Shown here: positions 44,711 through 58,225 of the stretch, one piece after another | Position numbering within the stretch: the stretch's first letter is position 1 | How the letters are laid out: the number at the start of each line of letters is the position of its first letter | Source: Odobenus rosmarus divergens | Taxonomy: Eukaryota > Chordata > Mammalia > Carnivora > Odobenidae | Length of the DNA stretch: 64,000 nt | Assembly: GCF_000321225.1 (NCBI RefSeq) | Contig: NW_004451408.1 | Span: 726,507-790,506, forward strand | Reading direction: 5' to 3' | Program-made: the position numbers and the translations under genes | The notes under the pieces: generated by a model | Database searches by the model: none | What the model was told of the DNA's origin: nothing | The model's input: only the letters and a program-made list of their open reading frames with translations

Positions 44711-45139
44711 GAGACCCTAAGAAAAGGGGAAAAAGTCAAGTAGTTAAAAAGGAAAATTGATTGTTAATATAAATACTAATACAGAGTGAATTAGCAAAAA
44801 AAACAAAAAAAACTTGAGAAGAGCATTATATCCTTTTTAAACCAACAAATGTTTGTAAAAAATTAATACAAGGTAGAATAAAATTAAATTTGATTATAGT
44901 AAAATTTAAATCTTTGAGGATTCTTGAAACCAATTAATCCTTAAGAACTATAATCAAATTTTATAGCTTGATTCCATTTAGGCTGTAAGTCTTTAAATAA
45001 AAAGTCCTATATGGGAATTCTTTACTTGTTTTAAAGGTGAATTAAAAGGAGAATGTCAGCTCTACCACGTCAAATTTGCATTAGGAAGAAAAATTCCAAA
45101 ATCATATCCAATAGCATGTATGCTAACCCACAAACGCTG

Positions 45140-45500
45140 GTGAGGGTCAGTGCCCTGAAGGAGGGCTGAGAATAAGGGCCTTTCCCTTATTGGCCTAGCC
45201 TTCTTATGGATGAAGCAGACAATAAAGAAGTACATGAATGAATGAGATAATCCAGACAGTGATGCATGCCTGAAAGAAATAAATAGGTTGCTGAGATAGA
45301 GAATATGATTAGAGATAGCCTCTCTGAGGAGGTGACATTTGACCTAAGACCTAAGGCATGGACATAATTGCAGAGGTTCCAAGACAACCTAGAAGAACAG
45401 AAAGGAGACTTGTGTCCCTGGAGCTGGGGAGTAAGGGGAGAGTGGTATGAGATGAGGCCCAAGCACTAAGCAAGAAGTAGAGTATATACAAGGTGTAATG
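45140..45500 (-). mobile_element. LINE2 (L2) 3' end, reverse
   Basis: CTCTCTGAGGAGGTGACATT, GACCTAAGACCTAAGG, AGAACAGAAAGGAGACTTGT and GAGAGTGGTATGAGATGAGG are the reverse complement order of the L2 3' end. Confidence 0.78.
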
Positions 45501-45911
45501 TGATGAAATTTGTTTGCAAGTATGGATTTTGAAAAAAAAAAGAAAACTTATTATTTTGTACTTACACAATATATTTGCTTTTATAATAAAATTCTTTTCT
45601 GCCTAGCGCTTCATATCATTTACATCCTATCCAGGTTGCTTTAGATCTCAGAACTATGAAAGGTGAGACTTTCATGGAAGATTTGATTTATCATAACCAA
45701 ACACAACATGAATCCCCAAAAGAGTAAACCCAGCAGATATTTTTCACTCAGTAATATTATCCCCCCAAAATAAAGCTATATAAAGTGTTTCACCGAGTAT
45801 TCTATAGTATTTTAAAATGCTTTTTCCAAAAGAATCTTCATTTACTCAAAGATTTAAACATTTTTTAGAAAATGGCATTCAAGCACAAATTAGAACTGTT
45901 TTATGAATGAG

Positions 45912-46026
45912 GGATGCCTGACAGGCTCAGTCAGTAGAGAATGCAACCTTTGATCTCAGATTTGTAAGGTCAAGCCCCACAGTGGGCCTAGAGCTTACTT
46001 TAAAAAAAAATTTTTTTTTAAATAAA
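45912..46026 (+). mobile_element. Old short Can-SINE
   Basis: GGATGCCTGACAGGCTCAGT to AGTGGGCCTAGAGCTTACTT with A tail. Duplication AGAACTGTTTTRTGAATGAG at 45892-45911 and 46027-46046. Confidence 0.92.
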
Positions 46027-46046
46027 AGAACTGTTTTGTGAATGAG

Positions 46047-48180
46047 ATATAGACATAACCAGAAAAATCAGGATACCTGAAACCATTTCTCAAAAACTGC
46101 AAAATGTGAGAGCACACAAAGGCAAGCTTACACAGGATTGGATGTCGGTTCAGGTTCAGTACCCTCATTGTTTTTTAGTTGTCACTATAGTTGATTCACT
46201 TGTATAGGGATATGCTGACCACAACTGTACATATGTCCTTTCTTAGTGCAGAATTTAAGATCGAAGCTCAACTTTAAAATGGCACAAAAGAGATATGAAA
46301 ACACTACAGAAATACTATGAAATTTAAGATAGTAACCTAATAGAAAATTAATATTTTGTGATGAAAAATTTCTGGAGAATAACTAATAGCATCTGTTATT
46401 CTGATAAATGACAAAAGATATATCATAATATTGAAGTCCATTAAATCAGCAGAGGAAACTGAGAAACCTAATGGGTAAGAAGCTATGCTTGGTTCTGATA
46501 GTAGATCACAGGGTATAATCAGTATGTGCTACCAATATTTGTTTGGGAAAACTGTTTCTCACAAGCTAGATAGGGGGTATGCTCAAGAGAGAACCAGCCT
46601 AGTTATATCCTGTCTGGAGGGAAAACAGTCTCAGCAGAGAAGATGGAAGTGGACTTCTGTGTTCTGCCTTCCAAGAATGGAAAAGGGATCATTAATAGGA
46701 TATGTGCTCCCAGATTAAGGGAACTTCAGGAGAGAGATCACCAGTGGAGGATCAGGTCTCCAAAAACATTACAAAATCACTTATGATAGAGTCATCTTTA
46801 AACAAACAGTGGACACAGAGAGTGCAAAGCTGCCTTAGAACAGTATCACTTAATGCTATGTTGGTAAATGTTTAACAACCCGCCCTCTGGGAGGGGAATG
46901 GGGAGTTCTGATTTGTAGAATTGGCAGATTTCTATGGTGTAAACACTCCAAAACTTATTCTACACATTATTTCTTTTTTCCTCGTTCTCCTCCTCCTTCA
47001 CTTTGTTAACCGCAGAGTCTGGCTCCATAGTAAAAGCTAACAGAATAATGAGGAACTAATGAGTTGTGGGTATTTATTGCCTTTATTTTTAAGATGATTT
47101 ATTCAATTGTAGTTTATATACTTTAATTTTTAATAGTGACTATATTCAATAACTTACAAATTCCTGAAAAGTTACTTGGCTCTTACAAACTAGTAGAAGC
47201 TGGTCCAGTGCTCCTTTGACTCCACCCTTGTAAGAACTTCCTGGCCTCCTTCCCCCCTTCTCTGTCTTCCCCATACCCCAGAGCCAGAGTGGTAAGACTT
47301 AATGGTTAGCTGAGGGCAAGGGAACCAGGAAAGAAAAAGTAATGTGTAGAATAGGTTTTGGAAGCCTCAGTTCTCTGAGAGTACTACTTGGGGGAGAGTG
47401 AATTAGCCCTGCATTCAACAATGTAGATATCACAGTAGGAAGACCATGTAAAAGGTAGAGGACTGAAGGGGGGCAGGCAAGAACGAAAACAGAGGTGAAA
47501 TGCTTGCTAAAGGAGAAAGGTGACAAAACATAACAACCACCACTGTATTTGGGCTTATGTTAATTGTGGTTGCATCGCTTAGACGTAATCTACCTCAGTC
47601 AATGCTTGCCAACATGGGTTGACTACGACTTCTTTAATTATGTAACTGGCTTGTGAAATGAGGAACTAGATCTCAACTCTGAATTGCCATAAAGAAATCA
47701 TGTTACTTTTTTCTTTGTTAGGAAACACTACCAACTGAAAAGCCAGTTCCAACTTTATGGCATTCTGTGCCGGTGCCATGACATTTGGTCTTTCTACCTA
47801 GAATATCCTTTCTCCCTTTCTCTTCTCAGTCTTCCTTTGTCTCATATAATGCTTTCCTTTACTGTGCCACACCTCTCCTTTTATAATCATTGTCTACAGT
47901 GTGATATTTTAAACTAACGAATACACATTTACATTTTTTTCATAATACAGATGATAGGAGAAGAAACAAACACTATATAGTCTAATTATGCTTTACCTGC
48001 ATTTCACTGGCAGTTGTCATATGTCAGGGAACATGCCATGACTGTTTTAATAATATATGGAAGTGCCAGGTCAATTAAACGAAGAAACACTAACCTTTTT
48101 AACACAAGGTGCTAGAACAACTAGATAGTAATATGGGAGAAAATAATGAAACTTGTCCCCTATGTTATTACATACACAAA
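46047..48180. other. Intergenic DNA
   Basis: No gene. A possible L2 fragment at about 47760-47900 (TTCTACCTAGAATATCCTTT). Otherwise nothing recognised. Confidence 0.45.
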
Positions 48181-48189
48181 AAATAATTT

Positions 48190-49070
48190 GGAGTAAATCA
48201 TAGAACAAGTGTCCTATAATCCAGGGATTCTATTTCTAGAGAAATGTCTGCACATTGGTATCAGGACACATGGACATTACTCATAATAACCCAAAATATA
48301 AACAGCCCAATTATCCTTCCATGGGAGAATAGACCTAAATGTTTATCAGGGGGAGAATGGATAAATAAATTGTGGGATATTATGTGATAGGATATCTTAT
48401 GGCTGAGAAAAGAAATGAACATACCAACACTGATGAACGTTTTAGAACCCATTCTTACAAGGTTTAAAAACAAACACACATAAAAAGTATATTATTTAAA
48501 CCCATTGATATGTGATAAAACTCAAACTAAAGGGATAATCTAAAAAGAAAATTCAGGGTAGTGATCACCTCTCTGGGGAGGCAGTTGAATGGTATGGGGA
48601 AGAGTTCACAGGAAACTCAAAAGAATTGGTAATGTCCTATGTCTTCAGTTGTGTGGTTAAGAAACTCAAAAGAATTGGTAATGTCCTATGTCTTCAGTTG
48701 TGTGGTTAATCAGAGTTGACTGTTATTATTATGTTTCATAGCTTCCATATGATGTATATATAAAAATAAAACAAAAAATTATATATATTACAAATATACA
48801 TGCAATATTTTATAATAAAACACAAAAGTATATATGTATTTTTAGTTAATTAAACAAAAATTACATGTGTACATATACTATACATATATATAATATTTTA
48901 TAGTTAAACAAAGAAGTATAGGGGAAAAATGGAAGGGTATAAATGTGCTAAAACGCTAACAGTCACCCTGAGTGGTAGAGTTCTATTTAATTATTTTCCC
49001 CATTATAATTTTCTACATTGTCCTAATTGCTTAAATGTTATATAATACTTTTACCAAAAAAAGTAATTTT
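48190..49070 (+). mobile_element. Ancient LINE remnant
   Basis: Diverged LINE text: GGAGAATGGATAAATAAATTG, TATGTGATAGGATATC and, near the end, AACAGTCACCCTGAGTGGTA. It contains a perfect 49-bp tandem duplication. Confidence 0.5.
48612..48709. repeat. Perfect tandem duplication, 2 x 49 bp
   Basis: The unit from GAAACTCAAAAGAATTGGTA to GTTGTGTGGTTAA is repeated without a mismatch (48612-48660, 48661-48709). Confidence 0.98.
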
Positions 49071-49079
49071 TTTTGATGT

Positions 49080-50460
49080 CACAATGTCACAATGCTATTG
49101 CACAAATTTCAACTATGCCAACATTGCCTTTAAATATTCAGTCCTCCCTAGTCAGTCGTACTTACTTTCTATCTTTTGAAGATATACTACCTGTTTCTGT
49201 GTTTAAGTTCTATCTTTACTATTTCTGACAGCTCTATGGTTCCTTTGAGTTCTGATTCTATTACTGAAGCCTTGAATGAAAAATGATGACTGTTTTTTCC
49301 CACAGCCCTTTAGCAACATCTAGTGGGTGTCTAAAGACAGGACAAGACAAACATTTTCTTACATAATTTAAAGAGCAACAGTTTTTGATGGCAAATCTGA
49401 CTTAGCAAAATAAAGTCCTCAAGACAAAATAATCTCTCCTGGGATTAAAAACTTTAGATACATGGGTGTGTATGCAAACACTTAGGGTAAAATATCGCTG
49501 GCATCTCCTCATCTGGCCTGCTGTGAACTTGACATTTGTTACTACATATAATGGGCATTATCAAGAGTTACACAGTTGTGTAAAAACCTCCAAAAGCAAA
49601 AAAGGAAGAACTTGTGGAGAATGGCATCTATAAGGAATAGAAGTTTCCAGGAATATAAACTTCCCCAAAGATCTTTGCCATTTTTTTTTCCCTTTGACTT
49701 GCTGCATTACCTCTCCCACCTCACTCTCACTAAAGTTCTGGACCTAGATAAGTAATGGATAGTAGCTGATGAGTGAGAGAAAAGCAGTTCTGAATTTCAG
49801 TCTTTAGATGTAGGTAAAGAAAACATGGTTGCAACCCCTCTGGTCCTTACCAAAACGAGTCCTATCAAAGACAGCTCTCTCCCTAGAAAGCTGGTGACAC
49901 ATTCCTAAAAGTAATTTGCACTTTGATGTTTTCAATGTATGAGGACCCTCTCTCAACATTATCTGGTAACAAGGAAGAGATGACCTGAGATCAAGCACCT
50001 TAGGCCCTTCAGCCTCTTTACTTCTTAACTCTCCTACCTTAGAAACTTTCTGTAACTTCTCTCTGCTTTAATTTTCTAGCTGCAAATTAGGTAGAGATTA
50101 ATCCAGGCCCTGAAATTTTTATAGACATTTCTCCATAATCAATTAACAATTATTTATGAAAATGCTTTTACTCGTAGGAAAAATCCACAAAGACAAGATA
50201 ATAGTATTAACATTCCCATGCACATGTATGAAACTAGTTTCTCCTTAAGGCTATCAACATGTGAGGCTGGGCTGAGTTCCAAATAAGTTCAGAAACCTAG
50301 TTCTGCAGTCTGGGACCATTTTTGTTCCAATTTGGCTTGTGGGAGAGGGAAATAGAGGCATTACTGATGAATTCTTGAGGCAGTATGGTGAAGAGGCAGC
50401 AAAAATGGGGCTGGGGACAGGGGGGATTTGCCCTATCAGCCATCCAAATGTATTTTAAAG
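49080..50460. other. Intergenic DNA
   Basis: No gene or repeat that I can name. Confidence 0.45.
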
Positions 50461-50469
50461 CTCTATAAT

Positions 50470-51450
50470 TAATAGAAAATAGCATGATCCACTGGAGCAG
50501 AGATAAACAAATAGCTCAGTTAAAGAAAATGGGAACCCCATAAACAGATCTATGCATGTATGAAAATGCTTGGCAATGCAGATCAATAGAGAAAGAAGGA
50601 AATATTTAAGAAATGGCATTGGTACAGTTACTTGTGTACAAAATATTAAATTTAAGCCCATACATCAAATTATACACAAAAATCACTTCCATATGTATCA
50701 ATGAAAAAGCCAAGTTTCAATATGTTTAGAAGAAAATGTAGAACATCTTTATAATTTAAAGGTAGGGAAGGCTTTCATAAACAAGATACAAAAAGCAAAA
50801 TTAATAAAGAAAAGGTTGATAAAATGACACAGAAATTAAGAATTGTGTTCTTTGAAAAGACAAGGAGAGAGAAAAAATGGCAGTGCGCAAACTGGAAAAA
50901 GAACATTTGTAGAATATCTAACCAAGAAATTATTAATATCTAGAGTATATAAAGAAATATTCTATAGCAATAAGAAAAAATCAAGCAATGACATAGAAAA
51001 ATGTGCAAAGGTCATGAACAGGCATTTCACAAATACAAGAGGATACCAACTGGTGGGTAAACACATGAAAAGATGCTCAACTTCACCTGTCATTCAGTTC
51101 ATATCTACCCAAGTATATTCCCTTGGAAATCTTACAAATGTGTATGAGGAGACAAGTACAGAATATTCACCAGAGCCTCATTCATAATTAGCAAAAAGTG
51201 GGAAAAGTTATTAAGAGGAGAATAGATAAATAAATTGTGAAATATTCCTATAATAACTATAGCAGCAAAAATGAATGAATACAGTTATAAGACATACATA
51301 ACTCAGAAACATAAAGTGTGGCCAAAGAGTAAGGTATGGTAAGAACATGCCTATTTATATAACTTACAAAGGAAAAGCCAAAACTATTCAAAATACATTG
51401 CTCAAAGATACACAGATCATATAACATTATAAAGACAATCAAGGTCAAGT
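50470..51450 (+). mobile_element. Ancient L1 ORF2 remnant
   Basis: Highly diverged sense ORF2: ATTATACACAAAAATCAC, AACAGGCATTTCACAAATAC, CATGAAAAGATGCTCAACTT. Many frame breaks. Confidence 0.7.
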
Positions 51451-52022
51451 GGCAGTGGCACAGTTTTTTAATCCAAATTAATTAATTTAATCCTCCAAAT
51501 TCTCACATAAGGACAGAAACTAGATGGCAAAACCAAAAACTCACAGATAACACTTACCAGTCAACCAAATGACAAGGTCTCTCCACGGACCAGAAAACAC
51601 AAATGGGTGAAAATAAACACCCACAGTTGCAAGAGTTGTGTGGAAGCAGATCTGTACAGGAGAAAGCCAAGGGAAACAAGGATGTCTCACAGACCTGAGA
51701 ACAGGCAAGCCCCAAAACAGCCAAGGGGTACTCATTGGAAAGCATGAGGGGCCCATCTCAGAACATCCATTTAAATGGAGAAGGGTGTTGTCCAATGCAA
51801 CAGGGGATGTGAGTATGAGGGTCCTTGGTAAAGTCTGAAAAGGACTCAAGCAGCTAGGCCATGTGAAGTTGGAAAGACAACCAGACAAGGCTGTCAAAAT
51901 TCCATACTGAGGGCAACTGCTGAAAATAGAATAGAAAAGAATAGAGATGCAATATGCATCTCATAAGAATGCTACCTATGTTTCTGTGTTTTTTATGTAT
52001 ACATTATGATGATGGGAAAAGT

Positions 52023-52049
52023 GTTTTTTGTTTTGTTTTGTTTTGTTTT
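52023..52049. repeat. (TTTTG)n microsatellite
   Basis: Short run of TTTTG units. Confidence 0.9.
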
Positions 52050-52209
52050 TACAGTTGGTCCCAAGCAAAAAGTTTGAAAAGCATACCTCAGTTGCTTTCC
52101 AAAATCTTTGGAATTTTAATCTTTCCTACTCTGCTTCTGAATTATGTTCCTAAAACTCTCCTGTGGTCTTTTTACTTAGACCTACCTACAGACATTCAGG
52201 CCTGTTTTT

Positions 52210-52395
52210 CTCTAAGTGAGATCCACTGATACTGTGCATCCAAATCACCTGGGGTACTTTTTTAAAAAATATAAATTACTCAGGCCCCTTCCTATACCTA
52301 GGAAATCAACATCTGGTGGGGAGGTTGAGGAAAGTGCATATTACACAACTCTCTCCTAGCATATTGTTGGGCACACTACAGTGTGAGAAGCTTTA
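52210..52395 (+). mobile_element. MER5-like hAT remnant
   Basis: GTGCATCCAAATCACCTGGGG, TACTCAGGCCCCTTCC and CACTACAGTGTGAGAAGC follow the MER5A order. Ancient. Confidence 0.6.
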
Positions 52396-52399
52396 AGCC

Positions 52400-54180
52400 T
52401 TGAAAATTTAAGTATGACCCAAATCGGCCCACACATCCACCCATGAGGGATACAGGCACTATAAGATACAGGACAAGGATATTTCTATGGCAGGTGAGTG
52501 GCACAGATAGGAAGAAGTGAGGGGGTGTTATTTTCTGGTCTCCTAAACCTAGTTTGGGGTCCTGTAGGATTAAAATGAATCTTGGCCAAGCTGAACACGT
52601 TAGGAGCCTCTTTGTTTCAAGCAATAGATCCTGATGACAATGGAGATTGAGTTTCTACTTGTTCTGGCTTAGATCTACTTGGGAGACATGAAAACATATA
52701 CCCCTCTATTTGGCCTCTTTAGAGAGGGGTTCTGTGATAATCAAGTGCCCCAAGTCTGGACTAAATAGAGGTTTAACTAACCAATGCAGAAAGGCCAAGT
52801 AGCTTTTTGATACATCGGTCAAGAAAAGATGAAGAGAACGATGAGCCCTTCTACCCTGGGACAAAGAGGGAGAAGAGACATTCTCTTCTCTCCTTCTTCC
52901 CATGTTAAGACCTCACATGACTGAATGGAATTTTAAGTCTTTGAGCAGAGGGTGAAGGTGGATGATGGTGTTTTTCTGGAGTCCCTTCACTGGGTTCCTG
53001 GTGCCTTGTTTTGTGCTGCTTGTATGACCTACTTCAGTTATAACACACATGTTAGTTTTTAGTAAAGCACTTCAAATGTAGAAGTCGTTTTCATATGTCA
53101 ATTAGTAAGGCCTAATCACCCAGGAGAAAGGCTCAATAACTTGTATTTTTAGCAGGCATCTCCTATGACTTTGTAGGAAACTCTAAACTAAATGGAAAAG
53201 CTGTGGAAGAGAATAAGCAATACATAGCCTTTAAATTTCAACATTTATTCAGGTCAAAGTGAAATCAGGTGTCATTGCACCATTCATTTTGTAGTTTGTG
53301 ACATTTGTAAGTCAAATATATTGTGTCATAAAGGAAGGGGCTCTGGCAGGCTTATTTGTATTTATATATTTCTCTGGAGCCAGCTGACAATGAAACCCAC
53401 CTTCTCCAAGTGACGCCAGCACTAAATAATTTCAAACAGGAGCCCTCTGCTCAGTAGTCCCTGGTAAACTGGGTGAATGATACTCCCACATCAATCCAAA
53501 TCCCTTTCATAAATTATACAGGGAGTCATCTGGGGTGCCTCACTATTCTTTTTATTTGCCTGTACTGTTGACTGAAGGATCCTAGGCCATTACTTGACAT
53601 TGCCTGCCACCATGTGGTTCCACTCCAGGTTTCTGAGGTCTTCTTAGGCTACAGGTGTTGACTGTACAGATCCCTCAACTACAGATGTCATGTCTTCTGT
53701 CTTCAACACTTCCCCTACTTAATGTCAGGCATTCCAGAGTAGCACTGAGGTTAAAGTGGCACTGATTTTTTTTTTCCTTCTCTACTTTTCTTCAAATCCT
53801 TGGAAAAGGTAAGGTCAGTGCATATCCTGCTGACTTCAGAACTGCCCCTTCCCAAGAGGCCCTATATTTTCAGACCAAGCTCTTGTGCCCTAACTCCTTA
53901 GGTTGAGAATGAGTTTTGTCCCAGGAACTTCTGCCATTCTTACAGCCCTCTACTCTACCATACTAAGACTTTCTCAAACCTGTAGGATAAACAGGTTATG
54001 CTCCCATTCTGGGCTTACCACTGCATGGCATATTCTGAAGAAGTTGCAGCAAAGAGTGTATATACAGTTTGTCTGCAAGCTGTCAGATGGCTAGATTGCA
54101 GAAAGTCTAGAAGATATTGTTTGGGAATGTTCTAAGATACAGTTACAGTCATCTCAATTTACTGAGTGAGAACATGCCAA
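52400..54180. other. Intergenic DNA
   Basis: No gene or repeat that I can name with confidence. Confidence 0.4.
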
Positions 54181-54189
54181 TTACCATAC

Positions 54190-54350
54190 ATACATTCAAC
54201 CTTACAACATTTCTGCAAAGTAAATCATCTGATTTTATAGGCAAGGAAAGGGGGCTTAAAGAAGTCAAGCAGCTTGCCCCAAGTCACAGAGAGTGGGGGA
54301 AGGAGAGATTGGAAGGAGACTAGGTGTGCTCCCAGGTCCAACTCCACAGT
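54190..54350 (+). mobile_element. MIR remnant
   Basis: CCTTACAACATTTCTGCAAA, GATTTTATAGGCAAGGAAAG, AGCAGCTTGCCCCAAGTCAC follow the MIR consensus order. Confidence 0.75.
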
Positions 54351-54599
54351 CATAGTCTTCTAAACTCAAGACTTTTTGAAGTGGAAGGGCTTTAAGAAAC
54401 CAAATCAGTCGAGATCCTAGGGGATCAAGATTGTACTTCACTGTGTTGTTTAAGGAAATGCAGCTATTCAAACACAAATCAGACAGGTGGATTATTCAAA
54501 AAGAAATTTTAGATACAGGTGTTTCCCACTGCTTACTTGCTATCAGTTCAGTGAAATCATAGGTCATGATAACACTGCAGAACTATTTGGTGGAGGCCA

Positions 54600-54937
54600 C
54601 TTGTAGGCAAACAGGTTTGCACAATGGAATGTAGAAAGGGCCATGTTGAACACCTGGCTGAATACAGATGGGCCCACCTCAAAATGTCCATAGTCCCTAA
54701 TTGACCAATGGGCTACTTACAACTAGGTACAGTTCCCAAAAAAGGGAAGATTCCATATGTCACCATACCTCCTCATCTTCCCCCTTTAAAAATGGCCCCC
54801 ACCCACTGCTTCTCCTCTGCTGTCCTGCTCACAGCTCCCTTGCCATGTATTCAATAAACTTCTATCTTCTTTGTTCTACCTCAGGTGAATTCTTTCACTG
54901 CTTATGCCACTGGCTTCCACCCAATCATTGCCCCACA
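54600..54937 (+). mobile_element. LTR, gammaretrovirus-like endogenous retrovirus
   Basis: Has a TATA-like CCCCCTTTAAAAATGG at about 54780, an AATAAA signal at 54853, a U5-like T/C-rich segment ending CCCCACA, then a primer-binding-site-like sequence. No gag or later viral coding sequence follows, so this is a broken provirus remnant or a solo LTR with a few leader bases. The left end is not defined. Confidence 0.6.
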
Positions 54938-54939
54938 TT

Positions 54940-54957
54940 TGGGGGGCCCCAGTGGAT
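54940..54957 (+). promoter_or_regulatory. Primer-binding-site-like sequence after the LTR
   Basis: TGGGGGGCCCCAGTGGAT lies 2 bp after the LTR CA end. It resembles a degraded tRNA-Pro type site (TGGGGG start and GGAT end). Confidence 0.4.
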
Positions 54958-54999
54958 GGAGAGACACCCCATGTGGGCACCACAATTAAATCACCATTT

Positions 55000-55600
55000 C
55001 TGAAAACCCAGAATTCAGATATTTTGAGTATGAATCATTGTTTAAGTTTTTGTAACTGGAGTACAGACCTTTCCAATAAGTTTAAACTGATCTGAAACCA
55101 AATTGTGTTAAATGAGAAGGCACAGCGTTCCTGAAGTGATACATATTAATATATAATTAGTAAAACTGTCTTAAAATTCCAGCCTCTAACAAGCTTCACT
55201 CAAGCACAAGGTAATGTTTGGGTTCATCTAACAGTGAAAGAACATTCTCTTTTATAACTGCTAATCTAAAAGCTGGAATACACTTTTTAAAAATGTTTAT
55301 AATACTGAGACTTGAGTATATCAAAATTGAGAAGAGCTCTGAATTAATAGAATCCATGGGTTCTAATGAACCTTGAAATATCATGTGGCAAGATATTGAA
55401 AGGTAGAAAAATAGGCCACCCCCAAATATTCCACACTGCATAAGGATTATTTTGAGCCAAAGGCAAATGAGAAGAAGTAAATACAAGAAAAGCTCTCCGT
55501 TCTCCCTCATTTGTCTAAAAGCAGGACATAAATTTGTAAAGGTGTCCCCCCTCACTTCTTGAAAAGAAAAAAACTCTTATGTTTCTTTTTTACTCTTACA
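55000..55600. other. Intergenic DNA
   Basis: Nothing recognised. Confidence 0.4.
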
Positions 55601-55609
55601 CTCTAATTT

Positions 55610-56500
55610 CACAACACTCTGACACCAGATATGTGGGAGGTTTTCCCTCTAAGAAATTCTCAGATACCAGCTGGGTGTCCTACAATTTAACTCAATTCTG
55701 AAATTACCTGGAGATAGCTTCAGATCCCACAGGTTAAGGGCTTACTCCCACAAGACTGCCCCTTCTTCAAACATTAATCACAAGTCCAGGTAACAACCAA
55801 CAAGCTACACATTGAAGGTTCCCATGATCCCCTCCTCAGGTTAGATCTTTTGCTAGTATGGCTCACAGAACTCAGGAAAACAGTTTACTTGCTAGATTAT
55901 CGGTTTATTATAGAAGATTGTATCTCAGGAATAACCAAGTGGAAGAGAGTCAGAGGGCAAGGTATGTGGGAAAGGGCTGAACTTTCATGCCCTGTCCAGG
56001 TGAGCCACGCTTCTAGCACCTCCATGTATTTACCGACCTGGAAGCTCTCTGAACCTCATCATTTAGGATTTTCATGGAGGCTTCATTACACAGGCATTAT
56101 TGAGTAAATCATTGGCCATTGGTAATTGATTGAACCTCCATCCCCTCTCTACTCACTGTAGGTCAGGAGATGGGGCTGAAAGTTCCAACCCTCTATGCAC
56201 AAGGTTGGTTTCTGTGGGCCATCAGCCCCCATCCTGTTGTTATCTAGGAACTTTCCAAAAGTCACCTTATTAACATAAATTCAGGTGTAGTTGAAGGGGC
56301 TTGTTATGAATAAGAAAAGACACTTTCACCTTAATCACTCTGGAGCTATTTGAGGACAAAAGACCAAATATTATAGCAAAAGATGTTCCCATTGCTCTAA
56401 TAACAGGAAATTACAAGAGTTTGGGGAGCCATGAGCCAAGAATGGTGGTCAAAGACCAAACTATATGTTTCATATATCACAATTTCACTCCTCTCTACAA
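55610..56500 (-). mobile_element. ERVL-type LTR (MER21-like), reverse
   Basis: GGCTCACAGAACTCAGGAAA, ATTTTCATGGAGGCTTCATTA, AATCATTGGCCATTGGTAAT, CCAACCCTCTATGCACAAGG and GGGGCTTGTTATGAATAAG occur in the order of the reverse complement of a MER21-type LTR as I recall it. Confidence 0.55.
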
Positions 56501-57760
56501 GGAAGGACACAAGGTAATCATCAGAGACAACTCTAGACTCTTATCAGCCCAGAGTCTGCACAGAAATCTACATAACAAATTTTGTGACCTTGTCCTTATC
56601 TTCCATTGGTTCCCTCAAAATTTACCTTCCCACAATTTGCCATCCTAGAAACTCAATTTTTTTTCTTTTGTCTTGTCATTTCTCTAAAAATTTACTGTTC
56701 TTTTGTTAAGATGTATGTAAACTCGAGGTCTAACCACCCCCTTTGAGTTACGCATCACTGAGTTCTCCCACATCTAGGCACAATGTCAGTGAACTTCTGT
56801 TTTTCTCTTGATAATCGGTCTCTTATAGTCTAATTTGCAGAACCTCAGTTAGAGAACCTAGGGGAGTAGAGAGAAAAAATTTTGTCTCCTTCCCTACAAT
56901 ATTGTCAATGCAAAATGAACAAACCTTTTAGAATCTCTAAAAGAAAGAAAGAGAGTTCTAGTTGAGCCCAAGTTAGGACAACTCCCTAGGAAACATGGTC
57001 TTAACAGGGAAGTAAGTGTTCCAGAAAGTGGACAGTTTTTATGGGGTATATACTTTTTTACATCTCAAAAAAGCACAAAAAATTGTAGATTAACATATAG
57101 GTAGGAATCATGAGTTTTAACATCAAGGAGCTCAGGGAATACCTTAAGGACAAGATGGTTTTCTTTAGGCTACTCATTTACAAAGCTTGGCAGGCCATGA
57201 ATGAGGCTTTTGGTTTAAACAATGTTTATGTACAGTCACGCTGATTTAGAAATAAATCCAAAATGGTTTCCCTTATATTCAGGCCTTTAGAGAGTTTTTC
57301 TCTCATCTGTATGAGTATTTAGATTGTCTTAAATATGAAAATGTAATTTTTATATCTTTCCCCTTTATGCACAAGAAAAATAAAATTCAAATATTTATGC
57401 TTCACATCCTTCAAAGATTTGAAGATTAGGCCACCAGCCACACTTACTTTACAGTTCTCAAGAGAGATTCATTTTTCAGTTACTGATGATCAGGGTTCTA
57501 GGTTTCAGGGACTACCTAGAGAGAGACAACAGTTTGAAATACAGAACCTGAGGGAAACAAAAAGAAAAAGGGGAAAATTTCCATAAGTCTAACAAGGAAA
57601 AACAGCAAAGTGAGGTAGGAGGCTCCATGGGTATAGTTATATGGTTTTATTTACTAAGGCAACACTGGCATGCCTTGCTTAAGAACAGTCTTCATTAAAA
57701 TTTGCTAAGAGGATAGATCTTATGTTAAGTGTTCTTGTAAAAAAAAAAAGTAATTAAAAT
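56501..57760. other. Intergenic DNA
   Basis: Nothing recognised. Confidence 0.4.
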
Positions 57761-57769
57761 AATAATAGT

Positions 57770-57930
57770 AATAAAGAGAACAGAAGGAAACTTAGAGGTG
57801 ATGGATATGTTTAATGCATAGAATGAAGTAATGGTTTCATGGGTATATACTTATCTTTAAACTCATCAAATTGTATACATTAAATATGTACCACTTCTTG
57901 CTTGTAAGTCATACCTCATTAAAAAAGAAA
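57770..57930 (+). mobile_element. Old L1 3' end
   Basis: GGTGATGGATATGTTTAATG, AACTCATCAAATTGTATACA, AAGTCATACCTCATTAAAAA are typical of an old L1 3' UTR. Confidence 0.7.
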
Positions 57931-58225
57931 GAACAATAGTCATCATATGGTTGTGGCATACGTCTCAAATCCCATTTAGGGACTTGTTCGAATGGTCTCT
58001 GATAACACTGTAAGTAGGCAACTTCCCTGTTCCTGAACCCCAAACAACAACCCTCAACCCCCAACGTTACATTACATTACCCAGGGCATATGGAAGTCCA
58101 GGAAAGGTGCGTGGTGTGTGTGGCTAGAAACCTAGATGAGTGGAAATTCTTATATATACCTACACTTGTCAGAGAATGAACTGAATGATTCTGAAATCCA
58201 CTAGGATAGGGCAATATTAATAACA

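Noticed and set aside
51541..51897. 118-codon open frame on the minus strand
   Set aside because: No recognisable motif, two overlapping frames of similar composition and no splice or promoter signal; probably chance or an unrecognised repeat.
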